Made by a program: the position numbers and the translations under genes. The notes under the pieces are model-generated. The model made no database searches. It was not told the origin of the DNA and worked only from the letters and a program-made list of their open reading frames with translations. DNA of 29,228 nt from a virus, in IMG/VR virus record IMGVR_UViG_3300025759_000485, positions 1 through 29,228 of that record; one strand, 5' to 3'. Positions 22,739 to 29,228 of the stretch are shown piece by piece (the stretch's first letter is position 1; every line of letters begins with the position of its first letter).

Positions 22739-24573
22739 TATCTCATACCGTCTGGTTGAATGTTAGCACGTACCGAACCCCAACGCCATGAACTATCAGA
22801 GTTTGCAGACACAATAATTTTTGCTTGTCTACCTCTACCACGTAGGTCTACTTTCTTAGTAGTCTGTTGAATAGTATAAGGTCCTTTAGTTATGACAGGA
22901 CTGTTAGGATATTCTTGGAACTGCAGTGTTAATTGAATATTACCATTGTTTGTAATAGTATAGTCTGGAATAATACGGTCAATAAACAAAAGACTATTAC
23001 CATCTTCAATATCAAATTCGGCAGATTCTAAGTAAGACGATAATATTTTACCGTCACCTGTATATACATTTTTAGGTTCATTATTCCATACGTAATTATT
23101 TGCAGTTGCGGATACCTTACCTGTACCTATTGTATCTTCAAAAATACTATGGTCTGAAAAAGTAGAATAGAATGAACTACCAAACGCCCAAGTGTTTTCT
23201 TTATAATTAAAAATAATATAACTATTAGGTTCAGTAGAATTTTGGTCAGGATATAACCAGATAATTTCATTAAACTCTGAGTTAATACCTGCAAATACTT
23301 TATCTTTATTTACTTCATTAAAGCTATCATATAAATATCTACGTACAGTACATGGAAGATTTCTTACACGTCCATCAAAAGCATAGAAGTTATTTTCACC
23401 CATCCAATAAGCAATGCCATCAACATCAATAGCTGCATGAGGTGCAATCAAACCACAGTTAGTACCTACCTGTTGAAAGTTAAATACAAAAGGCGGTCCT
23501 ACAAATTGCTGTGTATACATTGAACTATCTGTCCAAACAAAGATAGCATTTCGTGAACGGATTGCTCCTCTGATTTCTGTACCACCTGCAAGAATTACTT
23601 CACCAGATGTAGAAGAAATAGAAGGTGTCCAGTTATTAAAGTTTTCTTGGTCTGACCAACGAACAAGTAATGGATTATATTCAGATGTTCCAAATTCTTG
23701 TGAACCATACGAAATAAGATGTCTATCATTAGGAGACACACGAATATAATTATTTATGGAAGGGGCTGCCGAAACAACAACGGCTCTTTCAGGCGTAATA
23801 GATGCATCTACATTAAGATAAAATATTTTACCGCCACGTCTACAGGCTACTAAATCCTCACCCCAATTATCTAAAGTCCATTGAGAACTTTGGAAAGTAA
23901 TGGCACCAGCGGCGGCTGGTTGGTTCCATGCTCTTGCTCCAGTGGTAGACACACCTGCGTTATACCTAGATGCACCATAACCAGTTCCTTGAATAGGTAC
24001 AGTATTTTCAATAGGAAGAATAAAATTAATATCTGCAGTACCACCATCTACATATGTAGCAACTGCCGAAGTGGTAGCAGATATTGTAAAGTTATTAATA
24101 CCATTGGTTGAAACAACAGAATATTCACCTGATAATAAAATACCACTATTACCAATAGTAGTTGCAGAACTAATAAAAATTCTGTCATTGACAGACACAC
24201 CGTGATTTGTTATACTTATACTTACAAGAGGAGAGTTAATTTGTGTACTCATTACACTTGTTAAAGTGGCCGCAGAAACAAAAGGTGTACTATCATAAAG
24301 TTCATTTGATAATACTACATATAAATATTTTTCAGTACCAAAAGATATTAACTTTTTAGTATCATTATCTGACCATGTTAAAATGTCACGAGCAATTCCA
24401 TAGTAAGTAGCTTGAAAAGCTTTCTCATAACCACGAAAGTTTTCTGGCTTTCCTTCACGAAAGCGTACACGATTACCGTCATACCACTTTCCATCTTCAG
24501 CATATTGCGTAGATTCCCTATGAAACCCCGGAAGAAACTCAAGCTTAGAAAGTCTACCTGTTGTAGAAGCCAT
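22738..24573 (-). CDS. Tail nozzle / packaged-DNA stabilisation protein (P22 gp10-like)
   Basis: A 611-aa beta-rich protein of the podovirus tail nozzle class (P22 gp10, T7 gp12). Recognisable features are the N-terminal GRLSKLEFLPGFHRESTQYA and KWYDGNRVRFREGKPE box, repeated propeller-like blades with W/F-rich edges (LVRWSDQENFNNWTPS; GGTEIRGAIRSRNAIFVWTD), then IAPHAAIDVDGIAYWMGENN and IIWLYPDQNS. It would close the connector after packaging and extend the tail tube. Residues about 100-185 (Ser/Thr/Ile-rich) look like an inserted Ig-like or decoration domain. Neighbours are a fibre-like protein upstream and small tail proteins downstream. Confidence 0.85.
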   Translation of the reverse strand: MASTTGRLSKLEFLPGFHRESTQYAEDGKWYDGNRVRFREGKPENFRGYEKAFQATYYGIARDILTWSDNDTKKLISFGTEKYLYVVLSNELYDSTPFVSAATLTSVMSTQINSPLVSISITNHGVSVNDRIFISSATTIGNSGILLSGEYSVVSTNGINNFTISATTSAVATYVDGGTADINFILPIENTVPIQGTGYGASRYNAGVSTTGARAWNQPAAAGAITFQSSQWTLDNWGEDLVACRRGGKIFYLNVDASITPERAVVVSAAPSINNYIRVSPNDRHLISYGSQEFGTSEYNPLLVRWSDQENFNNWTPSISSTSGEVILAGGTEIRGAIRSRNAIFVWTDSSMYTQQFVGPPFVFNFQQVGTNCGLIAPHAAIDVDGIAYWMGENNFYAFDGRVRNLPCTVRRYLYDSFNEVNKDKVFAGINSEFNEIIWLYPDQNSTEPNSYIIFNYKENTWAFGSSFYSTFSDHSIFEDTIGTGKVSATANNYVWNNEPKNVYTGDGKILSSYLESAEFDIEDGNSLLFIDRIIPDYTITNNGNIQLTLQFQEYPNSPVITKGPYTIQQTTKKVDLRGRGRQAKIIVSANSDSSWRWGSVRANIQPDGMR

Positions 24574-24580
24574 CTAATAT

Positions 24581-25642
24581 CTACCTTGTCATATTTTTTA
24601 TGTAAGCACAATCAATAACTGCAGTTGTAACACTTGCAGTAACAGAAACATTTCTAACACTGTAAGCCATTACATCAACAGCGGTTGTTGCAGTATTTGT
24701 AGGGGCTGTTCCGTTACTAAATTTAAAATCATTTGCAAAAGATAATGTATGTGCAGCACTTGTAAGTGCAAAATAAATAAGACCTTGCTGCCCAACATTA
24801 ATATTGTCTGGTTGTCTTAGTGTGCTATCAGCGGCTACACTTACAATAAAGTTATTACCTGAATTTAAATTCATAGCAACAATACTTGTATCAGAAACTG
24901 CAATAGTTACAATAGGTGAGTAAGAATATCCACCACTTACTGCAACCTTACCTGCAAAAGTATTATCAGAACCTATTGTATTAGCATATCCAATACTTGA
25001 ATTAACATAACGAATATCTGTAGTTGATAGTGCTAATAAAGCAGGGTCTACAGTAGTTGTATTGGCAATAAATACAAGATTACCTGTTGCGGTTACAGAT
25101 GTAATAGGGTCTACAGTTGTCGTTTCAATCTCACCAACACTTGTAAGAACTGTTCGTGATGCTCCCCCACCTGTTGGAATATTTAAACCTTGAGTATCAA
25201 GACCACGAACATTAGTACCATCTGTTGTAATCATAAATGTTTGACTAGTGCCTACGGTGCTTGTTGGAATAGTAAAGCCTGTGGCAGTAGCACCAGTATT
25301 AATAATTTTAACAGTTCCTGTTGCAGATGTTTGATAGATTTTATTATGTACTACGTATGTTTTAGAAGTGGTAGGTAAAACAATATTAACTGCAGATGCA
25401 CTTACAATAACTCCTTGAAGTTCTAAAGTAGCCGCACGTGCCTCATCCCCTGTACCATCGTTTGTTGTAAGGGTTGTATTTAAAGGCATAGCAGCACCAG
25501 AAGTTCCTACTGTTACGTAAGAACCAACGGCATCATCAAGCAAGTCAATAACATTTTGATTTAGAATAGCACCCCAAGAGTTTGGATTTTCCCCATCTCC
25601 TTGTTTTTCTAATCTAATTCTACTGGTATAAGTTGAAGGCAT
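24581..25642 (-). CDS. Tail fibre / appendage protein, 353 aa
   Basis: The N-terminal box STYTSRIRLEKQGDGENPNS followed by WGAILNQNVIDLLDDAV is a common attachment module of phage tail appendage proteins. The rest is Thr/Val/Ala-rich beta sequence with repeated TVGTS/TVDP turns, ending in a small Cys-containing strand. It likely attaches to the tail beside the nozzle. A minus-strand promoter with a perfect -10 lies in the 40-base gap upstream, and TAGGAA precedes the ATG. Confidence 0.7.
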   Translation of the reverse strand: MPSTYTSRIRLEKQGDGENPNSWGAILNQNVIDLLDDAVGSYVTVGTSGAAMPLNTTLTTNDGTGDEARAATLELQGVIVSASAVNIVLPTTSKTYVVHNKIYQTSATGTVKIINTGATATGFTIPTSTVGTSQTFMITTDGTNVRGLDTQGLNIPTGGGASRTVLTSVGEIETTTVDPITSVTATGNLVFIANTTTVDPALLALSTTDIRYVNSSIGYANTIGSDNTFAGKVAVSGGYSYSPIVTIAVSDTSIVAMNLNSGNNFIVSVAADSTLRQPDNINVGQQGLIYFALTSAAHTLSFANDFKFSNGTAPTNTATTAVDVMAYSVRNVSVTASVTTAVIDCAYIKNMTR

Positions 25643-25674
25643 ATCTTTATTCCTATCATTAAACTGTTGTGCTT

Positions 25675-25703
25675 ATTATATACTATAAACGGTCAGAAGA
25701 CAA
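25675..25703 (-). promoter_or_regulatory. Internal sigma70-like promoter in the late operon
   Basis: Reading the minus strand: TTGTCT (25703-25698, four of six), a 17-base spacer, then perfect TATAAT (25680-25675). It overlaps the stop of the upstream gene and would start transcription about 25 bases before the ATG of the 353-aa tail protein. Confidence 0.45.
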
Positions 25704-25913
25704 TATACGGTCTAACTTATCTTCTACTCTGTGCAAAGCTTCCATCACCCTATTCATATCTTCTTTAAGTTCACCACGAGTTGCATAATCTTCTCTTGTT
25801 CTATTAAGAAGTATCTCAAGACGCTTAACTTCTTTGGTAGTGTTATTAGCCCACCATCCAAAGCCAGCGGCAATAAACATAAGAAGCATATCAATAAGGT
25901 TTGTCATATCCAT
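25683..25913 (-). CDS. Small TM / coiled-coil protein (spanin- or holin-like)
   Basis: A 76-aa protein with one N-terminal membrane segment (LIDMLLMFIAAGFGWW, about 6-21) followed by a heptad-like charged helix to the end. This is the shape of an inner-membrane spanin (Rz-like) or of small phage membrane proteins found near tail fibre genes. No outer-membrane lipoprotein partner was found nested in it, so a spanin role is only possible. Its ATG follows the upstream stop with no gap (TAAATG). Confidence 0.6.
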   Translation of the reverse strand: MDMTNLIDMLLMFIAAGFGWWANNTTKEVKRLEILLNRTREDYATRGELKEDMNRVMEALHRVEDKLDRILSSDRL

Positions 25914-26477
25914 TTAAAATTCTCTTCTGTCAGGCCATGCATGAATAGGTGCAGGTCCTTCAATAACAATGTCTTCACCTGTTCCTGAAGTAGGTGATTC
26001 AAACAAAGTAATAAACTCACCAATAGAAGTACAAGCAGTAATGTTTGTTTTAATAACATCACAACAAGATACAACTGCTGCACGATAGTTAGTTACACTT
26101 GTAGGAATAACACGACTACGTTCTGCATTTGCAATAATCATCCAATCAGTTGGAGTTAGCAAAGAGTTGGCAGTTTCATTAGTTTGATTTTTATACTGTG
26201 TTTTTAAACCAAAAGAATATACTGGATTACCTAAGTCATCTGTTATAGTTACAGATGTTTCTGTATTAATTTGTAATTCATCTTCTAAATTTTTAGGAAT
26301 ATCTGTATCCCAATAAAACCTTGTATCTACTGGCACAGGGTCATCTTCCCATACCAAACCACGGCTTACCTTTTCAGCATCATCCCAAATCATCCAGTTA
26401 GAAGGATGTTGTATACCATTGTCATCTGACCAAGCCCTACCTGCTCTGATAACTCTGTCATTATATTTCCAAGGCAT
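25914..26477 (-). CDS. Tail fibre assembly (chaperone)-like protein, 187 aa
   Basis: The C-terminal half has SLLTPTDWMIIANAERSRVI and TNYRAAVVSCCDVI, similar to the DW...R...E...P...YR...R helical motif of phage tail-fibre assembly chaperones. The N-terminal half is Trp-rich (WKYNDRVIRAGRAWSDDNGI, NWMIWDDAEK). It follows directly after the large fibre gene, the usual place for its chaperone. TAGGAGA precedes the ATG. It could instead be a small baseplate or tail component. Confidence 0.6.
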   Translation of the reverse strand: MPWKYNDRVIRAGRAWSDDNGIQHPSNWMIWDDAEKVSRGLVWEDDPVPVDTRFYWDTDIPKNLEDELQINTETSVTITDDLGNPVYSFGLKTQYKNQTNETANSLLTPTDWMIIANAERSRVIPTSVTNYRAAVVSCCDVIKTNITACTSIGEFITLFESPTSGTGEDIVIEGPAPIHAWPDRREF

Positions 26478-26495
26478 TTTTATATTCTCCTAAAA

Positions 26496-28973
26496 TTATC
26501 TGGCGTTAGCATATTTAAATGGGTTTTCTGCAAAGGCTATGTAGATATATCTTGGACTGCCGCTGTCATTTAATCGTGTCCAATTTGTTCTAATTTTAAA
26601 ACCATTAGAAAGAATATCTACGTTCTCACCAGTTGAAGTGTCTTCTGTAAGTGCTTGGTCAGGTGATAACCACGCCTGACTTCCATTGTAAGCGGTTCGT
26701 GTACTGTCCATCATATACCACGAATAACCAGTAGTGACCGCAGACTTGATAATAATAAACGCTGGCTTGAACCCTGTGTAAACGAATGGTCCATTGACGG
26801 AATTATTTCCTATATATTGGCCTATCTTGCTGTAGCCATCAACAGAGTGAAAACAATACGCAATTATGTCATTGCCACTGGTGTTGTTCCAAGAGGAAGT
26901 TCCAAGAGAAAACACATTTGAAGTTGGCGCAGTTGAGTTAAAAATAAACGTGTCGCCTGTTTCAGCGGTAGATTCGTTCAATTGTATGCGTTCATCTTCT
27001 GGATTTACACCGTTGTTTAACTTAAAATGGTAAGAACCCCACGGTCTCCCAGTAGGATAATCTCTGTCTTTTATGGTAATAAATTCAGGGGTACTAGACA
27101 GGCCGTGATAAACTGTGCCAGCCACACCTGTGCCAACGTAAGACACTATAGAAAACCCTGCGTCCGTATTTACCAAACCGCTTGAGGCTATTGTTGCACC
27201 GTTTGTTCCTGCGCTATTACTGAACGCTGTGCCAGCTTTCCAGTTCCATGCGACCTGAGTGCCGCCGTTATTCCAGCTTCCATAAGTAGCGTCTGCACCT
27301 AAAGTAAATCCATCGCTATCAAATGAGCTTAAGCCATCTGTAGTTGTTATTTCAGCGTAAGTGTCATCTGATATAAGCCATTTTTGAGTACCTCTAACAT
27401 TGTCCCATAAAGCATGAGCCGCAGCGTTGGGAGTACGTTTTTTTATCCAGACGAGTGACGGCTCAAACCCAACGCCAGTAATGCTTTGGTTTGCACCAGT
27501 GCCACTATAAAGCACAGTATTGAAATTCTCATCACTAAGTGAATTACCAAGTGGACCTACAACTGGCTCTGGAAGATTAGCTGTACACAAGGCAAGGTAG
27601 CCAGACGGCACAGAATACTTGAAGTCACCCACGCCGTTACCATCAGCGTTGCCGCCAGCGGTTGTTGCGCCAGCAAAGGTGCTGTCTTGACCGAAATTGA
27701 ATGTAACAGTGCTTCCATTGTAAACGCCAACCATCGGGTTATGCAGAAGGTCAGACACACCAGTAATAACAGGACTACCAGAATTTTGTGCAGTACCGTT
27801 GTGGTAAAAGTAAACATTGCCATTATCTAGGTCTATCGCAAATCCTAGAACATCACCAGCACTGGGGGCAGTGACAGAACTGACCGCTTTTGTTCCTGTG
27901 CCAATAAGATTTATTGTGCCATCACCTTCCCAAGACCAACCGTTTATACCAGCGACTACTGATGGAATTTGTGAATTAGTAGATGTATGAACAAGATTAC
28001 TTTCACCTGTTGCTGCACCTACAAAATTATAATAATTGGTGCCAGCAGTTACCTCACTATTTACATAAACTTCCCAATACCACTTGCCAGAAGATTGTTC
28101 AAAGGTGGATGTTATTCCTCCAGAATAGCTTACTGTGGTTCCTACGGCTTTTAGATTACCTTCTGAAAGCGTTACAGATGTCCCACTAGAAGGCTCAATT
28201 GAGTTCATTACAGAAAAGTTATTTGTAGGTGTGTCAATCATTTGGTCAGTTGTTGCAATATTATTAACAGACCAGTTATTACTATTACCTGAACTATCTA
28301 AACCTAAATTAGTAGCTGTTGAGTTATCTGAAAAATCAAGATAAAAACCATTTGTACCGTATGAACCACCGTAAGATTTTGGAATCCATACGCCTGACTT
28401 AGTTTCGCCAAAGCTGGTAGGGTCTAGGGCTTGACCGTCAATAAAATTAATTTCTGTCATATAGCCGTCAAAATACTGTGAGCCTGATGTAAATCTCCCA
28501 ATATTATGAGCATTGGTGCTGTTAAAATAACCATTTCCGCTAACTCTTGCTCCAATATTTAAAGCTTGCTGAATACCGTTAACATAAATCTCAGAACTTG
28601 AGCCACTCCGTTGAACAAGGATGTGATACCAAGAGCTTGTGTCTCTGAATTTACCAGATGTACTAAGTAAATTTTGCTGAGACCCACTAACATAAAATGT
28701 GTATCTTATAGTGTCATCACTATCAAATCTTATATATTCAAAATCATTTGCCCCAGAATATGCAATAAACATATTTGAAGACTGACTTATGTTGCCACGT
28801 TTTACCCACGCACTCCAAGTCCACGTTGTTCTGTTTGTTGCAGATGATGGTGTGCGGCTTAGATATGCGCTGTCATTGTCATTAAAGCGTAAGCTATCGT
28901 TGATTTCATAATCATAGAAACCACCACCTGTTGCACCTGACCCAAACCATATAGGACTATTTGTTAAAGACAT
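26496..28973 (-). CDS. Tail fibre with LamG, SPRY-like and three repeat domains
   Basis: An 825-aa modular receptor-binding candidate. Residues about 25-190 form a LamG/concanavalin-A-like domain (TWTWSAWVKRGN, WYHILVQRSG, SEIYVNGIQQ, FDGYMTEINFIDGQAL). About 255-430 are SPRY-like (GKWYWEVYVN, GDVLGFAIDLDNGNVYFYHN). After a hinge come three diverged copies of one beta domain, whose strands begin FEPSLVWIKKR (503), TPEFITIKDR (628) and FKPAFIIIKSA (735); the protein ends YIAFAENPFKYANAR. This last type is frequent in marine phage fibres (DUF7483-like, from memory). Lectin folds suggest binding of cell-surface sugars. CGGAG lies ten bases before the ATG. Parts of the gene are visibly more GC-rich than the rest of the late arm. 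Confidence 0.82.
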   Translation of the reverse strand: MSLTNSPIWFGSGATGGGFYDYEINDSLRFNDNDSAYLSRTPSSATNRTTWTWSAWVKRGNISQSSNMFIAYSGANDFEYIRFDSDDTIRYTFYVSGSQQNLLSTSGKFRDTSSWYHILVQRSGSSSEIYVNGIQQALNIGARVSGNGYFNSTNAHNIGRFTSGSQYFDGYMTEINFIDGQALDPTSFGETKSGVWIPKSYGGSYGTNGFYLDFSDNSTATNLGLDSSGNSNNWSVNNIATTDQMIDTPTNNFSVMNSIEPSSGTSVTLSEGNLKAVGTTVSYSGGITSTFEQSSGKWYWEVYVNSEVTAGTNYYNFVGAATGESNLVHTSTNSQIPSVVAGINGWSWEGDGTINLIGTGTKAVSSVTAPSAGDVLGFAIDLDNGNVYFYHNGTAQNSGSPVITGVSDLLHNPMVGVYNGSTVTFNFGQDSTFAGATTAGGNADGNGVGDFKYSVPSGYLALCTANLPEPVVGPLGNSLSDENFNTVLYSGTGANQSITGVGFEPSLVWIKKRTPNAAAHALWDNVRGTQKWLISDDTYAEITTTDGLSSFDSDGFTLGADATYGSWNNGGTQVAWNWKAGTAFSNSAGTNGATIASSGLVNTDAGFSIVSYVGTGVAGTVYHGLSSTPEFITIKDRDYPTGRPWGSYHFKLNNGVNPEDERIQLNESTAETGDTFIFNSTAPTSNVFSLGTSSWNNTSGNDIIAYCFHSVDGYSKIGQYIGNNSVNGPFVYTGFKPAFIIIKSAVTTGYSWYMMDSTRTAYNGSQAWLSPDQALTEDTSTGENVDILSNGFKIRTNWTRLNDSGSPRYIYIAFAENPFKYANAR

Positions 28974-28992
28974 ATTATTGTTACTCCGTTAA

Positions 28993-29228
28993 TTATGAGA
29001 ATGCAAGCATAGGTGTGCCAAGAAGAATACTACCAGTTGCTTTAACAAAGTAAGGAACTATATCTACAGCACCTGCCGTGCTTGATAATGTAAGTCCAGC
29101 AGCACCTGCAGTTTCATAGTCACTACTTAAAGACACAGTTCTACCAGCACCACTATGCGTAAAGATAAATACCCCTGACATTCCAGCTATTTCTGTTGTT
29201 GGATTACCAAGTGTTATATTTCCAGTAA
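28993..29228 (-). CDS. Tail fibre C-terminus, 5' partial
   Basis: The frame stays open to the right edge, so the start lies outside; the ATG at 29181 is internal. The visible 77 residues read TGNITLGNPTTEIAGMSGVF, then SGAGRTVSLSSDYE, STAGAVDIVPYFVKATG and end LLGTPMLAFS. This is the usual closing beta domain of phage tail fibre or appendage proteins. It stands directly upstream of the large LamG fibre, so two adhesion proteins are encoded in tandem. Confidence 0.7.
   Translation of the reverse strand, partial: TGNITLGNPTTEIAGMSGVFIFTHSGAGRTVSLSSDYETAGAAGLTLSSTAGAVDIVPYFVKATGSILLGTPMLAFS

Noticed and set aside
1-29228. Signs of lysogeny, CRISPR arrays or insertion sequences
   Set aside because: No integrase, repressor, transposase, regularly spaced repeats or terminal inverted repeats were seen on either strand.

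Overview
The window is a piece of a tailed-phage genome, most likely a lytic podovirus of a marine alphaproteobacterium. The evidence is a T7-style replication set (TOPRIM primase-helicase, family A DNA polymerase with Tyr at the motif B selectivity position, endonuclease I, SSB with an acidic tail), a P22 gp10-like tail nozzle, large internal-virion proteins, a monomeric B12-dependent (class II) ribonucleotide reductase, and a GTA-type 3TM holin common in Rhodobacteraceae phages. The combination recalls cobavirus/HMO-2011-like marine podoviruses, but that placement is from memory and is not proven by the window. No integrase, repressor, tRNA, CRISPR array or insertion sequence was seen.

Layout. 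The plus strand, 1-12,879, is the replication and metabolism arm: primase-helicase (cut by the left edge), DNA polymerase, a small PD-(D/E)XK protein, SSB, FkbM methyltransferase, DUF3310 protein, a RecB/Cas4-like exonuclease, a T7 gp3-like resolvase, a hypothetical, class II RNR, two tiny ORFs, an endonuclease VII-like HNH protein, a GT8-like glycosyltransferase, a fused glycosyltransferase-methyltransferase-Maf/DUF115 protein, and a terminase small subunit. Sigma70-like promoters, all with 17-base spacers, precede SSB, RNR and the glycosyltransferase pair.

The minus strand, read from 29,228 down to 12,814, is the virion and lysis arm: fibre C-terminus (cut by the right edge), LamG/SPRY fibre, tail-fibre-chaperone-like protein, TM/coiled-coil protein, another tail protein, tail nozzle, two small proteins, three probable internal or ejection proteins (258, 562 and 1240 aa), a Gly-rich 419-aa protein, a holin-like protein, T4-type lysozyme, a beta-rich virion protein, and the 3TM holin. 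Portal, capsid and large terminase are presumably beyond the right edge. Many minus-strand genes are joined by TAATG or ATGA overlaps, so they probably form one translationally coupled operon.

The two arms converge tail to tail, and the last genes (terminase small subunit and 3TM holin) overlap by 66 bp on opposite strands, with no intergenic terminator. The part most worth following is the glycan cargo at 9.2-12.4 kb, which has its own strong promoter: a GT8-like enzyme followed by a three-domain GT + methyltransferase + Maf-like protein, with an FkbM methyltransferase elsewhere in the same arm. It looks like a phage-encoded system for altering surface glycans or glycoproteins.
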